From Microbacterium profundi (lineage in GTDB: Bacteria > Actinomycetota > Actinomycetes > Actinomycetales > Microbacteriaceae), in the NCBI RefSeq assembly GCF_000763375.1, contig NZ_JPSY01000003.1, positions 186,001-250,000 of the forward strand: a DNA stretch of 64,000 bases. The letters run 5' to 3'. This document shows, one piece after another, positions 1 to 9,309 of the stretch. The position numbers were made by a program, and so were the translations under genes. Below the pieces are notes generated by a model that did not search any database, was not told the DNA's origin, and saw nothing but the letters and a program-made list of their open reading frames with translations. Every line of letters begins with the position of its first letter. The first letter of the stretch is position 1.

Positions 1-204
1 GCTTTCGCCCTCCTGGGCGCCCTCATCGGTACCGTACTGATCGGTACGATAGCGTTGCTCAGCGGCGCCGCCGCAACCCGATACGTCTTCGGATGGCCAT
101 TCAGCGGGGTCGTCGTGGGAGTCTGCGTTGCTGCCGTCGTCGGAGGATGGGCATGGACCGCCTGGCGATCCCATCGCGAATCCACGCGGATCACCGGCGT
201 GTGA
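1..204 (+). CDS. C-terminal end of a membrane protein (partial, 5' end outside window)
   Basis: Frame 1 is open from the first base to a TGA at 202-204, giving the last 67 residues of a protein that starts before the window. It shows two hydrophobic stretches, residues about 2-25 and 38-55, separated by a short Arg/Tyr-containing loop, and ends in a charged tail (RSHRESTRITGV). This suggests the final two helices of an integral membrane protein with the C-terminus in the cytoplasm. The fragment is too short to name a family. It runs toward dxs, which is on the other strand, so the two genes converge with a 27-bp gap. Confidence 0.6.
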   Translation, partial: AFALLGALIGTVLIGTIALLSGAAATRYVFGWPFSGVVVGVCVAAVVGGWAWTAWRSHRESTRITGV

Positions 205-231
205 CGAGATCTGCTCCGAGCATGAGCCCCC

Positions 232-2172
232 TCAGCGCCGGTCGTGCAGAGGCAGGTCGATGGCGCCGGTCTCCCCCGCATTACGGGCGACGGGAATACG
301 GGTGCCGAGCACCTGGGACACGATGTCCTGCGCGATCTTCGGCGCCGCGAGCCCGGCATCCGCGAGGATCTGATCACGGGATGCATGATCGATGAACTCA
401 TCCGGCAGCCCCAGCTCATCCACTGCCGTGTCGATGCCGGCCTCGCGAAGCACCTGGCGCACGCGCGTGCCGATGCCGCCGACGCGGATGCCGTCCTCCA
501 GAGTGATCACGAGACGGTGAGACCGCGCCAGGTCGATGACCGACCGCTGCACGGGGATCGCCCAGCGCGGATCGATGACCGTCGCACCGATGCCCTGCGC
601 ACGAAGACGCGCGGCGACATCCATGGCCATGGCGGCGAACGGTCCGATCGCGACGATCAGCACGTCCTCGCTCTCACCGCGCGACAGCACGTCGACACCG
701 TCATCGAGGCGCTCGAGCGCGGGGATGTCGGCGGCGACCTCACCCTTCGGGAACCGGATGACGGTCGGCGCGTCGTCCACGGCCACCGCCTCGTCGAGGG
801 CTTCCTTGAGCCGCGCGCCGTCGCGAGGTGCCGCGATGCGGATGTGCGGCACGATCTGCAGCATCGCGAGATCCCACATGCCGTGGTGGCTGGGTCCGTC
901 GGGGCCGGTGACTCCTGCTCTGTCCAGGACGAACGTGACACCGGCCCTGTGCAGAGCGACGTCCATCAGCACCTGGTCGAAGGCGCGCCCCATGAAGGTG
1001 GCGTAGAGGGCGACGACCGGATGAAGTCCGCCGAAGGCGAGCCCGGCGGCGGATGCCACGGCGTGCTGCTCAGCGATCCCCACGTCGTACACGCGGTCGG
1101 GGAAGCGCTCCGCGAACGGAGCGAGGCCGGTCGGTCGGAGCATCGCCGCGGTCATCGCGATGACCTTCGGGTCGCGCTCCCCCACGCGCACCAGCGAATC
1201 AGAGAACACATCGGTCCAGCTCTGCCCGCTGCTCGACAGCGATTCGCCGGTCACCGGATCTATGCGATTGACGGCATGGAACTGGTCGGCCTCGTCGTCG
1301 CGTGCGGGCTGGTAACCACGCCCCTTCTGGGTTATGGCGTGCACGAGCACTGGAGCACCGTAGGACTTGGCGAGTTCGAGTGTCTCGAGCAGTGCCGGTA
1401 TGTCATGGCCGTCGACGGGTCCGAGGTACTTTATGTCGAGATTGGAATACAGCGCCTCGTTGTTCGTGAAGCGGGACAGGAACCCGTGGGTGCCGCCACG
1501 GATGCCGCGGAACATCGCGCGACCCACCGGACCGAACACGCGGAAGAGCCGGTCGGACTTGCGGTGCAGGTCCTTGTAGGCCGCCGCCGTGCGCACGCGG
1601 TTGAGATAGCGGGACATGCCGCCGATCGTCGGAGCGTAGGAGCGCCCGTTGTCGTTGACGACGATCACGAGGTTGCGGTCGTTGTCGTCGGTGATGTTGT
1701 TCAGTGCCTCCCACGTCATGCCGCCTGTGAGGGCGCCATCGCCCACGACGGCCACGACGTGGCGGTCAGAGCGGCCGGTGGCTGTCAGCGCCCTGGAGAC
1801 GCCGTCGGCCCAGCTCAGCGAGCTGGACGCGTGGGAGGACTCCACTACGTCGTGCGGGCTCTCGCTGCGCTGCGGGTAGCCGGCGAGTCCGCCACGCACA
1901 CGCAGTGCGGAGAAGTCCTGCCTGCCGGTGAGCAGCTTGTGCACGTACGACTGATGCCCGGTGTCGAAGATGATCGGGTCGTCCGGTGACTCGAAGACGC
2001 GGTGCAGTGCGATCGTGAGTTCCACCACACCGAGGTTGGGGCCGAGATGTCCGCCGGTGAGAGAGACCTTCTGGACGAGGAACTCCCTGATCTCCGCGGC
2101 GAGTCCGACGAGTTCGTCCGGGGTGAGGTCATCGAGATCTCGTGGTCCGCTGATGCGCTGCAGAATCGGCAT
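232..2172 (-). CDS. dxs: 1-deoxy-D-xylulose-5-phosphate synthase
   Basis: Condenses pyruvate and glyceraldehyde 3-phosphate to 1-deoxy-D-xylulose 5-phosphate, the first step of the MEP isoprenoid pathway and a branch to thiamine and pyridoxal. The 646-residue product has the expected family length. Visible motifs are an N-terminal DTGHQSYVHKLLTGR, the thiamine-diphosphate motif VGDGALTGGMTWEALNN near residue 145, and transketolase pyrimidine-binding and C-terminal domains (YDVGIAEQHAV, then RFPKGEV). The ATG at 2172 follows GAGGAGG at a good distance. A TAGAAT sequence about 55 bp upstream could be a -10 element. It lies downstream of acnA on the same strand but behind a hairpin, so it is probably transcribed separately. 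Confidence 0.97.
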   Translation of the reverse strand: MPILQRISGPRDLDDLTPDELVGLAAEIREFLVQKVSLTGGHLGPNLGVVELTIALHRVFESPDDPIIFDTGHQSYVHKLLTGRQDFSALRVRGGLAGYPQRSESPHDVVESSHASSSLSWADGVSRALTATGRSDRHVVAVVGDGALTGGMTWEALNNITDDNDRNLVIVVNDNGRSYAPTIGGMSRYLNRVRTAAAYKDLHRKSDRLFRVFGPVGRAMFRGIRGGTHGFLSRFTNNEALYSNLDIKYLGPVDGHDIPALLETLELAKSYGAPVLVHAITQKGRGYQPARDDEADQFHAVNRIDPVTGESLSSSGQSWTDVFSDSLVRVGERDPKVIAMTAAMLRPTGLAPFAERFPDRVYDVGIAEQHAVASAAGLAFGGLHPVVALYATFMGRAFDQVLMDVALHRAGVTFVLDRAGVTGPDGPSHHGMWDLAMLQIVPHIRIAAPRDGARLKEALDEAVAVDDAPTVIRFPKGEVAADIPALERLDDGVDVLSRGESEDVLIVAIGPFAAMAMDVAARLRAQGIGATVIDPRWAIPVQRSVIDLARSHRLVITLEDGIRVGGIGTRVRQVLREAGIDTAVDELGLPDEFIDHASRDQILADAGLAAPKIAQDIVSQVLGTRIPVARNAGETGAIDLPLHDRR

Positions 2173-2296
2173 CCGCCCTCCTCCTCGTTCCGGGAACCGG
2201 GTCGGTCACCCGCTCAGTCCCGCCCGTCGATTCTATCGTCGCAGTCCGAGAACTTACGGTTAACCCGGTTGCGCCGCGCCATGGCTGCGGGTATGC

Positions 2297-2331
2297 GAGA
2301 GGGCCCGGGCGACCAGCACCCGAGCCCTCTC
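2297..2331 (-). terminator. Hairpin between acnA and dxs
   Basis: GAGAGGGC (2297-2304) pairs with GCCCTCTC (2324-2331), continued inward by four more pairs after one mismatch. It lies 11 bp past the acnA stop codon on the minus strand. There is no U-run, which is common for actinobacterial terminators, so function is inferred from position and stem strength. Confidence 0.55.
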
Positions 2332-2341
2332 ACAGCGACGA

Positions 2342-5173
2342 TCAGACCAGCGAACGCAGCACGTACTGCAGGATTCCGCCGTTGCGGTAGTAGTCGGCTT
2401 CACCAGGGGTGTCGATGCGGACGACCGCGTCGAACTCGACGACCTGCTTGCCCTCTGGTGAGTGCTCGCTCGGTGCGGCGGTGACGTGGACCGTCTTCGG
2501 CGTGGTGCCCTCGTTGAGTTCTTCCAGACCGGAGATCGAGACGACCTCGGTGCCGTCGAGACCCAGAGACTCCCAGCTCTCGCCGGCGGGGAACTGCAGC
2601 GGGACGACGCCCATGCCGATCAGGTTCGAGCGGTGGATGCGCTCGAAGCTCTCGGTGATCACGGCCTTCACACCCAGCAGGCTCGTGCCCTTGGCCGCCC
2701 AGTCGCGAGACGATCCGGAGCCGTACTCCTTGCCGCCGAAGATCACCAGCGGCGTTCCGGCCTCCTGGTAGTTCTGGCTGGCGTCGTAGATGAACGACTG
2801 CGGGGCGTCGGGCTTCGTGAAGTCGCGGGTGTAACCGCCCTCGACCTCTGCGCCGTCGTTGACAGCGCGCACGAGCTGGTTCTTCAGACGGATGTTCGCG
2901 AACGTGCCACGGATCATGACCTCGTGGTTTCCGCGACGCGATCCGAAGGAGTTGAAGTCCTTCTGGCGCACGCCGTGCTCCTCGAGGTACTTCGCAGCCG
3001 GTGTCGCGGCCTTGATGTTGCCCGCGGGGCTGATGTGGTCGGTCGTGACCGAGTCGCCGAGGGACGCCAGCACGCGGGCGCCGCTGATGTCGCTGACCGG
3101 GGTCAGCTCCATCGTCATGCCCTCGAAGTAGGGAGGACGACGCACGTAGGTGGACTGCTCGTCCCACTCGAAGATCGGACCGGTCGGCGTGGGCAGGCTC
3201 GTCCACCGCTCGTCACCGTCGAAGACCGTGGCGTACTGCTTGATGAACTGCTCGCGCGAGATCGACGAATCGATGACTTCCTGGATCTCGGCGGGTGTGG
3301 GCCAGATGTCCTTCAGGAAGACGTCGTTGCCGCCGCTGTCCTTGCCGAGCGCATCGGTCTCGAAGTCGAAGTGCATGGAACCTGCCAGCGCGTACGCCAC
3401 CACCAGCGGCGGAGATGCGAGGTAGTTCATCTTGACGTCGGGGCTGATGCGACCCTCGAAGTTGCGGTTGCCCGAGAGCACAGCCGTCACGGCGAGGTCG
3501 TGGTCGTTGACCGCGGCGGAGACCTCTTCGATCAGCGGACCCGAGTTGCCGATGCAGATCGTGCAGCCGTAGCCGACCGTGTAGAAGCCGAGACCCTCGA
3601 GGTCCTTGTCGAGACCGGACTTCTCGTAGTAGTCGGTGACGACCTTGGAACCGGGGCCGAGCGTCGTCTTGACCCACGGCTTCTGCTTCAGGCCGCGTTC
3701 GCGCGCCTTGCGAGCGAGAAGACCCGCCGCCATCATCACCGAGGGGTTGGACGTGTTGGTGCACGAGGTGATCGCCGCGAGAGTGACCGCACCGTGGTCG
3801 AGGATGTAGCTCTCGCCATCGGGAGTGGTCACCGGAACCGGCTTGGACGAGCCGTTGACCCCACTGGAGATGTGCACAGGGCGAGTGTCGTGGTCCTCAT
3901 CGCCAGGGCCCGCACCCGGGTCGGATGCCGGGAACGAGTGCTTGGACTCGAGGTCGACGAGCGAGTCCGACGTGGATGGGTCGGCGTAGTTGACGATGTC
4001 CTGCTCGAACTGCGACTTGGCTTCGGAGAGGAGGATGCGGTCCTGCGGGCGCTTCGGGCCTGCGATCGACGGCACGACCGTGCTGAGGTCGAGCTCCATG
4101 TACTCGCTGAAGACGGGCTCCTTGTCCGCGTCGTGCCACAGACCCTGCAGCTTCGCATATACCTCGACGAGGGTGACGGCCTGCTCGTCACGGCCGGTCA
4201 GACGCAGGTAGTCGGTGGTGACCTCGTCGATCGGGAAGATCGCCGCGGTCGAACCGAACTCGGGCGACATGTTGCCGATCGTGGCGCGGTTGGCCAGCGG
4301 TACGGATGCGACGCCGGCACCGTAGAACTCGACGAACTTGCCGACGACGCCGTGCTTACGCAGCATGTCGGTGATCGTGAGCACGACGTCGGTCGCGGTG
4401 ACGCCGGCGGGGATCTCGCCGGTGAGCCTGAAGCCGACGACGCGCGGGATGAGCATCGAGACGGGCTGGCCGAGCATGGCCGCCTCGGCCTCGATACCGC
4501 CGACGCCCCAGCCCAGCACCCCGAGGCCGTTGACCATCGTGGTGTGCGAGTCTGTACCGACGCAGGTGTCTGGGTACGCCTGGAGGACTCCGCCGTTGGT
4601 GCGGTCGTAGATGACCTTTGCGAGGTGCTCGATGTTCACCTGGTGCACGATGCCGGTGCCTGGAGGAACGACTTTGAAGTCGTTGAACGCGGTCTGGCCC
4701 CAACGCAGGAACTGGTAACGCTCACCGTTGCGCTCGTACTCGATCTCGACGTTGCGCTCGAGAGCGTTCTCTGAGCCGAAGAGATCCGCGATGACCGAGT
4801 GATCGATGACCATCTCTGCCGGTGAGAGCGGGTTGATCTTGTTCGGGTCGCCGCCGAGAGCGGTGACAGCCTCGCGCATGGTGGCGAGGTCGACGATGCA
4901 GGGCACACCGGTGAAGTCCTGCATCACCACGCGTGCCGGCGAGAACTGGATCTCCGTGCTGGGATCCGCCGCGGCATCCCACGACCCGAGCGCTTCGATC
5001 TGCGCCTTCGTCACGTTCGCACCGTCTTCGGTGCGAAGCAGGTTCTCGAGGAGCACCTTCAGGCTGAACGGCAGCTTCTCAAAGCCGGGAACCGCGTCAA
5101 CACGGAAGATCTCATAGTCGGTACTGCCGACCGTCAGGGTGCTCTTGGCACCGAAGCTGTTCACCGTGGACAC
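2342..5173 (-). CDS. acnA: Aconitate hydratase
   Basis: Cytosolic [4Fe-4S] aconitase interconverting citrate and isocitrate in the TCA cycle. The open frame extends to 5218, but I choose the GTG at 5173: it is preceded by AAGGAGA and gives the usual N-terminus [12 protein letters not shown] (943 residues). The cluster cysteines are visible in [10 protein letters not shown] (Cys471) and [11 protein letters not shown] (Cys537 and Cys540). The swivel domain has the usual [10 protein letters not shown] and [10 protein letters not shown] motifs. The 152-bp upstream gap holds a 24-bp palindrome and a partial match to a DtxR/IdeR iron box. Aconitase is a plausible iron-regulated gene, but the regulator cannot be named from this window. 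Confidence 0.97.
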   Translation of the reverse strand: MSTVNSFGAKSTLTVGSTDYEIFRVDAVPGFEKLPFSLKVLLENLLRTEDGANVTKAQIEALGSWDAAADPSTEIQFSPARVVMQDFTGVPCIVDLATMREAVTALGGDPNKINPLSPAEMVIDHSVIADLFGSENALERNVEIEYERNGERYQFLRWGQTAFNDFKVVPPGTGIVHQVNIEHLAKVIYDRTNGGVLQAYPDTCVGTDSHTTMVNGLGVLGWGVGGIEAEAAMLGQPVSMLIPRVVGFRLTGEIPAGVTATDVVLTITDMLRKHGVVGKFVEFYGAGVASVPLANRATIGNMSPEFGSTAAIFPIDEVTTDYLRLTGRDEQAVTLVEVYAKLQGLWHDADKEPVFSEYMELDLSTVVPSIAGPKRPQDRILLSEAKSQFEQDIVNYADPSTSDSLVDLESKHSFPASDPGAGPGDEDHDTRPVHISSGVNGSSKPVPVTTPDGESYILDHGAVTLAAITSCTNTSNPSVMMAAGLLARKARERGLKQKPWVKTTLGPGSKVVTDYYEKSGLDKDLEGLGFYTVGYGCTICIGNSGPLIEEVSAAVNDHDLAVTAVLSGNRNFEGRISPDVKMNYLASPPLVVAYALAGSMHFDFETDALGKDSGGNDVFLKDIWPTPAEIQEVIDSSISREQFIKQYATVFDGDERWTSLPTPTGPIFEWDEQSTYVRRPPYFEGMTMELTPVSDISGARVLASLGDSVTTDHISPAGNIKAATPAAKYLEEHGVRQKDFNSFGSRRGNHEVMIRGTFANIRLKNQLVRAVNDGAEVEGGYTRDFTKPDAPQSFIYDASQNYQEAGTPLVIFGGKEYGSGSSRDWAAKGTSLLGVKAVITESFERIHRSNLIGMGVVPLQFPAGESWESLGLDGTEVVSISGLEELNEGTTPKTVHVTAAPSEHSPEGKQVVEFDAVVRIDTPGEADYYRNGGILQYVLRSLV

Positions 5174-5249
5174 GATTCCGTCTCCTTCTTGTCTGATGGA
5201 AGCGACAGGCGACTCCATCTTGCTCGCGTGCGACGCTGTCGGCTAGCAA

Positions 5250-5263
5250 GGCACACCTAACAG
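5250..5263. promoter_or_regulatory. Partial iron-box-like sequence upstream of acnA
   Basis: GCAAGGCACACCTAAC lies around these bases. The 14-mer CAAGGCACACCTAA (5249-5262) shares 11 of 14 bases with TAAGGCAAGCCTAA, the clear iron-box-like sequence at 59110-59123. It also overlaps a small inverted repeat GCACAC/GTGTGC (5251-5256 and 5263-5268). Weak evidence; recorded because aconitase is an iron-sulfur enzyme. Confidence 0.3.
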
Positions 5264-5298
5264 TGTGCGCCGTGAAAGCCCATCAGCGAAAGGTCACA

Positions 5299-5322
5299 AT
5301 TTATCTTGATGTCAAGATAAAT
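5299..5322. promoter_or_regulatory. 24-bp perfect palindrome, candidate operator of acnA
   Basis: Eleven-base arms ATTTATCTTGA (5299-5309) and TCAAGATAAAT (5312-5322) are perfect inverted repeats around a 2-base TG spacer. The site is AT-rich in a GC-rich genome. It sits just past the stop codon of the upstream gene and about 125 bp before the acnA start. On the minus strand it contains TTGACA, so it could overlap a -35 element. Shape and place fit a dimeric repressor site. Confidence 0.6.
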
Positions 5323-5325
5323 CTA

Positions 5326-6066
5326 TCACGAACGGGATGCTGTGGACTGCGGCGACTCGCGAGGATAGAGCGCTCGCACCACAAGCCAGGTGACCGCGAT
5401 CAACGGCGCGAACAGCGGCAGCCCCATGATGAGCTTCAGTGTGCCCAGCGCCGTCACCTGATCGGTCAGGTACAACGGCAGCTGTACCGCCAGACGCGCG
5501 AAGAACAGTGCGGCCCATGCGATGCCGAGCCAGCGGAACGCGCGGCGCTTGCGCTTGTCCGCCCGCCACGCCGTCGCCTCACCCATGAGGAAGCCGGCGG
5601 CGATGCCGATCAGCGACCAGCCGATGAGGGCCGAGACGAGCAGGACCGTGCCGTACACGGCGTTCGTGATGAGGCCAGGCACGAAGTTGTCGGCGCCGCG
5701 ACCGGTCCACAGCGCGAGGGCGGCGGCTGCGCCTGCGGCGATCAAACCGCCCAGTGCCGCCGAGGGCGGTGACTTCTGCACCAGACGCACGATGGTGAAC
5801 ACGGCGGCGAGCCCGACGGAGACGCCGAGCGCGAGGATGAGCGGTTCGGGCCGGAGTGTGAACAGGACGACGAACGCGAGGCTCGGCAGCACAGATTCGA
5901 GCACGCCACGCCATCCGCCGATCGCCGACCAGACGACCTTGTGCGTGCTGGCGTCCTCGGCAGGATCCAGGCCGGCCCTGCGTGCGGCGCCGCCGAGTGC
6001 GGCGCCGAGGAGCTCTGAGGTGCTCTGCTCGCGCGCCTCGTCGCTTTCGTGGTTGTCGCCGCTCAC
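5326..6066 (-). CDS. DUF3159 membrane protein
   Basis: A 246-residue protein matching the actinobacterial DUF3159 family, whose function is unknown to me. A soluble N-terminus of about 45 residues (Glu/Asp and Ala rich) is followed by about six hydrophobic segments. These include the family-like stretch VWSAIGGWRGVLESVLPSL and the loop RADKRKRRAFRWLGIAWA. Its start overlaps the stop of the DUF3710 gene by 4 bp (ATGA), so it is the last gene of a dut-DUF3710-DUF3159 operon. This order is common in actinobacteria, but no biochemical link between the three is known to me. Confidence 0.9.
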   Translation of the reverse strand: MSGDNHESDEAREQSTSELLGAALGGAARRAGLDPAEDASTHKVVWSAIGGWRGVLESVLPSLAFVVLFTLRPEPLILALGVSVGLAAVFTIVRLVQKSPPSAALGGLIAAGAAAALALWTGRGADNFVPGLITNAVYGTVLLVSALIGWSLIGIAAGFLMGEATAWRADKRKRRAFRWLGIAWAALFFARLAVQLPLYLTDQVTALGTLKLIMGLPLFAPLIAVTWLVVRALYPRESPQSTASRS

Positions 6067-6653
6067 GCGGATCCGGGCGTGGCCGGCATCTTGAGCGGGA
6101 TCAGATCGCGCGGCGGCATCGGTGCGCCTCCGCGAACCACGACGATCGAGCGGAACAGGTCCTCGATCTTCGCGGCGGCATCGGGGTCAGAAGCCGCAGA
6201 TCCGCCGATCACTCCTCGCAGGAACCAGCGCGGTCCGTCGACGCCGACGAATCGCGCGAGCCGCAACTCCGAACCCTCGGATGCGGGGCTGGGCACCTCG
6301 GCGAGGAGTTCCTTGCCCAGCGGACCCTCGCGCTCTTCGACACGCCCGCCCTGCTGGCGGACCTGGTCGACCAGCTGCGCACGCGTCTCGTGCCAGAGAC
6401 CGAGCGTGCGCGGCGCGGCGAACGGCTGCACCTGAAGCGACGAGTCGGCGTAGTCGAGTCCGACGGCGACGATGCGCTTGGTCTGCTCCTCGACCTCGAG
6501 ACGCAGATTCAGTCCTTCGCGCGGGAGGATCTTGATGCCCCCGAGGTCGATGTACGGGCGGATCGGGTTCGCCTCGGACTCATCGAACGGTCCGTCTGTC
6601 GAGCGGTTCGCCGGTGCCGACTTCGACGGCGGCTGTGTGATCTCTTCAGTCAT
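6063..6653 (-). CDS. DUF3710 protein
   Basis: A 196-residue soluble protein of the DUF3710 family, found beside dut and DUF3159 in many actinobacteria. The N-terminal 30 residues are low in complexity. The conserved part starts at YIDLGGIKILPREGLNLRLE and includes VQPFAAPRTLGLW. No catalytic motif is evident. Start and stop overlap both neighbours by 4 bp, indicating translational coupling in one transcript. Function unknown. Confidence 0.9.
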   Translation of the reverse strand: MTEEITQPPSKSAPANRSTDGPFDESEANPIRPYIDLGGIKILPREGLNLRLEVEEQTKRIVAVGLDYADSSLQVQPFAAPRTLGLWHETRAQLVDQVRQQGGRVEEREGPLGKELLAEVPSPASEGSELRLARFVGVDGPRWFLRGVIGGSAASDPDAAAKIEDLFRSIVVVRGGAPMPPRDLIPLKMPATPGSA

Positions 6654-7126
6654 CTGCTGTTTCCTGCCTGTTCGGCGCTCTGCGAGGGTGCCTGATATCC
6701 GGTGGATCCGAATCCGTCCGCACCACGGGCGCTCTCCGGTAACTCGTCGACCGGGATGAAGTTCGCACGCGTCACCGGCATCAGGATCAACTGCGCGATC
6801 CGGTCTCCGACGGCCACATCGTACGCGTTCGATCTGTCCGTGTTGAGCAGACTCACCTTGATCTCACCGCGGTATCCGGCATCCACCGTGCCCGGCGCGT
6901 TGACGATCGTGATCCCGTGCTTTGCTGCGAGACCGCTGCGCGGCACGACGAACGCGGCGTAGCCGTCGGGCAGCGCGATCCTTACGCCCGTGGGCACGAG
7001 GGCACGTTCGCCCGGCTCGAGTCGCACGGCCTCGGCCGCGACCAGATCGGCGCCGGCATCACCCGGATGCGCGTAATGCGGCGCAAGAGACGCGATAATG
7101 GGTAGATCAACGGAATCGCTCACCAC
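6650..7126 (-). CDS. dut: dUTP diphosphatase
   Basis: Hydrolyses dUTP to dUMP and pyrophosphate, keeping uracil out of DNA and feeding thymidylate synthesis. All five motifs of the homotrimeric family are visible in 158 residues: PGDAGADL, PRSGLAAKHGI, the uracil-pocket segment VDAGYRGEIKV, DRIAQLIL and the C-terminal ADGFGSTG arm. The first codon is GTG at 7126, directly followed by a second GTG, and no clear ribosome binding site precedes them. The divergent DUF3093 gene begins only 9 bp away, so the two genes must have promoters inside each other's 5' coding DNA, or be leaderless. Confidence 0.95.
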   Translation of the reverse strand: MVSDSVDLPIIASLAPHYAHPGDAGADLVAAEAVRLEPGERALVPTGVRIALPDGYAAFVVPRSGLAAKHGITIVNAPGTVDAGYRGEIKVSLLNTDRSNAYDVAVGDRIAQLILMPVTRANFIPVDELPESARGADGFGSTGYQAPSQSAEQAGNSR

Positions 7127-7135
7127 ACGAGGCTA

Positions 7136-7618
7136 ATGCAGAACCACACCCCTGACACGCTCGTTCGCTATCGCGAACGTCTTTCCCCGAGCCTCTGGCT
7201 GCTCGTGACAGCAGCCGTGATCGGGCCGATGGTGGCGCTGACCTTCACACCGCTGGGTTCGCTGCTGGCTCTGCTGATCGGCGCGGCGGCGGCGGTGCTG
7301 CTGATCGTGGGTCTCATCGCCGCATCACCCGCCGTCAGTGTGACGGGCACCGTGCTGCGCACCGGCAGAGCGCATATCGACGCGCGGTGGCTCGGCTCCG
7401 GCGTCGCGCTGGTCGGTGACGAAGCACGTGAGGCGCGTGGTACCGCGCTGCCAGCGCGCGGCTGGCACCTCATCCGCGGCGGCATCGACGGCATCGTGGT
7501 CATCCAGAACACCGACCCGGACGACCCAGTGACCAGTTGGACCATCTCCACGCGCACCCCTGACCGGCTGCTCGCGGCGATCCAGGATGCCCAGGCGGCC
7601 GCATCCGCTCACGCCTGA
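7136..7618 (+). CDS. DUF3093 membrane protein
   Basis: A 160-residue protein of the DUF3093 family. A charged N-terminus with RYRERLSPSLW leads into two transmembrane helices (about residues 20-63) separated by a tight turn. A soluble tail of about 95 residues contains VSVTGTVLRTGRAHI and ends in an Ala-rich helix. The ATG at 7136 has a short-spaced GAGG (7129-7132). The gene is divergent from dut with only 9 bp between the start codons, an arrangement seen around dut in related genomes. Function unknown. Confidence 0.88.
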   Translation: MQNHTPDTLVRYRERLSPSLWLLVTAAVIGPMVALTFTPLGSLLALLIGAAAAVLLIVGLIAASPAVSVTGTVLRTGRAHIDARWLGSGVALVGDEAREARGTALPARGWHLIRGGIDGIVVIQNTDPDDPVTSWTISTRTPDRLLAAIQDAQAAASAHA

Positions 7619-7621
7619 GCG

Positions 7622-7667
7622 GCAATCCGTCCTGGCACGACGACGCAATCCGTCCTGGCACGACAAC
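7622..7667. repeat. Tandem pair of 23-bp repeats
   Basis: Two adjacent copies of a 23-base unit beginning GCAATCCGTCCTGGCACGAC differ at one base (7622-7644 and 7645-7667). They fill the space between the convergent DUF3093 and DUF4193 genes, just before a hairpin. Probably a local duplication. Confidence 0.85.
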
Positions 7668-7694
7668 GCGCCCCAAGCCATACGGCCGGGGCGC
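7668..7694. terminator. Bidirectional hairpin between DUF3093 and DUF4193 genes
   Basis: GCGCCCC (7668-7674) pairs with GGGGCGC (7688-7694) around a 13-base loop that can pair further. It lies between two convergent stop codons (7618 and 7716), so it may end both transcripts. No U-run. Confidence 0.6.
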
Positions 7695-7715
7695 GTGAAC
7701 GCGGTGCGTCTGCCG

Positions 7716-8009
7716 TCAGGCAGCGCACTCCTTGCAGATCGGACCTTCTGCGCCTTCGTGATCGAGCTGCGAGCGGTGCTTCACGAGGAAGCAGCTCATG
7801 CAGGTGAACTCGTCCTGCTGCGCTGGCAGCACGACGACATCGAGTTCGAGGTCGGAGAGGTCGGCACCCGGGAGGTCGAAACTCGACGGGTTGTCGGAGT
7901 CCTCGTCGCCGGTCGTGCCAGACAGTTTGTCCGGCACACGCTCCTTGAGTGCTTCGATCGACTCGGAGTCGTCTTCGCTCTTTCGGGGGGCGTCGTAGTC
8001 GGTTGCCAT
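7716..8009 (-). CDS. DUF4193 zinc-ribbon-like small acidic protein
   Basis: Ninety-seven residues, starting at the ATG at 8009. This follows GGAGA by 8 bp and gives the family start MATDYDAPRK; the frame is open further upstream but without support. The middle is very acidic and the end holds two CxxC pairs, FTCMSCFLVKH and PICKECAA, expected to bind one zinc ion. It belongs to the actinobacterial DUF4193 family, which is widely conserved as a small cytosolic protein. I know of no established role. It is divergent from sepH. Confidence 0.9.
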   Translation of the reverse strand: MATDYDAPRKSEDDSESIEALKERVPDKLSGTTGDEDSDNPSSFDLPGADLSDLELDVVVLPAQQDEFTCMSCFLVKHRSQLDHEGAEGPICKECAA

Positions 8010-8207
8010 GCGGTAGATCTCCACTTTCATGGTGCTAGTGGGCGGTGCGCCGTCGGGTACGCGGCGGGCATAGTTTGCACGACGCAGAGACATTTAGCAA
8101 ATGCCGCCACGCGCAGCAGATCAAACTCACGGCACGCCCAGCGTATTCCCGGCTCGGAGCGACTGTGCGTGACACCATGATCGAACACCCATCAGAGGGG
8201 CATTCGC

Positions 8208-9266
8208 ATGGAAAACGTCACTATCGTCGGCACCGAAGACGACCTGCTGATCCTCGCCACCGGTTCCGGCGAGCGATTCGCGCTGGCCATCGACGATGTG
8301 CTGCAGCGCGAGATCCGTCGCGCACGTCGCCGGGACTCGGACGACGCCCCGCGCGTCATCGCCAGCCCTCGCGAGATCCAGGCGCACATCCGCTCCGGGC
8401 TCTCGGCAGTCGAGGTCGCCGAGCTTCTCGGGATCGGCGTCGACGATGTCGCCCGCTTCGAAGGACCTGTGCTGGCCGAGCGCGAGCACATCATCGGACA
8501 GGCACTCGCCGTGCCTGTGCTCATCGGCAGCGAGGTCGAACCAGACGCTCAGCCGACGTTCGGCGTCGCGATCCACGCGAAGATCGCCGATCTTCAGGCA
8601 TCGGCAGAACGCTGGGCCAGCTGGAAGGACGATTCCGGCTGGATCGTCAAACTCGAGTTCGACGCCAACGAGGTGTCGCACGATGCCCGCTGGAGCTTCG
8701 ACCCGCGCCGCAGCGCGCTCTCGCCCCTGAACGCGGATGCCACGCAACTCTCACGGCAGGGCTCGCTGCCCGAGGGCCTCATTCCTCGCCTGCGCGCCGT
8801 CGACAGCGACCGTGCCGAGTCCCCGTACAAGGACGACAGCCGCTTCGACTCCGGTGCGTTCGGCCCACGGCTGCTGCCCGCCCCGGAGGCGGACGTCGAA
8901 GAGCCCCTGCCGCCGGAGCGCTCCAACGCCGCAGCGCAGGCAGCTGCGATCAAGCGCGCGCCCGACGAGTCGGTGACGAGTGCTGAGACGGCCGATCTGC
9001 TCGAGGCCCTTCGCCGACGCCGTGGACAGCGTGAGAGTGCGCCTCTGCTGGATGAGGAATCCTCTGAACAGCATGACCGCACGGAAGACTCGGGACCGAT
9101 CGCGCTGTTCGAGTCTCTCGAGCCGGAGTACGTGGAGCAGAAACCGAAGCGCACACCGGATGCCGCGCCTCAGGACTCTTCGAGCGACGCCTCCGGACGA
9201 CGTCGCCGCCGCAATGCGATGCCGTCGTGGGACGAGATCGTCTTCGGCGCACGCACCGACGACTGA
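8208..9266 (+). CDS. sepH: Septation protein SepH
   Basis: A 352-residue member of the actinobacterial SepH (DUF3071) family. SepH is known from Streptomyces and Mycobacterium to bind FtsZ and promote its assembly during division. The N-terminal domain (residues 1-170) holds the conserved core, with a helix-turn-helix-like segment IRSGLSAVEVAELLGIGVD and the block WIVKLEFDANEVSHDARWS. The rest is a long acidic, Arg/Ser-rich disordered tail ending in a basic cluster GRRRRRNAMPSWDEIVFG, a typical C-terminal motif. The ATG at 8208 follows GAGGGG. The gene is followed by a convergent phosphodiesterase gene. Confidence 0.93.
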   Translation: MENVTIVGTEDDLLILATGSGERFALAIDDVLQREIRRARRRDSDDAPRVIASPREIQAHIRSGLSAVEVAELLGIGVDDVARFEGPVLAEREHIIGQALAVPVLIGSEVEPDAQPTFGVAIHAKIADLQASAERWASWKDDSGWIVKLEFDANEVSHDARWSFDPRRSALSPLNADATQLSRQGSLPEGLIPRLRAVDSDRAESPYKDDSRFDSGAFGPRLLPAPEADVEEPLPPERSNAAAQAAAIKRAPDESVTSAETADLLEALRRRRGQRESAPLLDEESSEQHDRTEDSGPIALFESLEPEYVEQKPKRTPDAAPQDSSSDASGRRRRRNAMPSWDEIVFGARTDD

Positions 9267-9309
9267 CGCGCACGCATCGGCTGCTGAGCCGACGCAGTTC
9301 CACGCTCGA

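Noticed and set aside
244..1989. Long open frame opposite dxs (581 codons)
   Set aside because: Shadow of dxs in high-GC DNA: low-complexity His/Arg/Asp composition, no family features, and the dxs frame carries all conserved motifs.
2462..4774. 770-codon open frame opposite aconitase
   Set aside because: Same reason: antisense to a fully conserved gene with strong codon bias, no motif in the antisense product.
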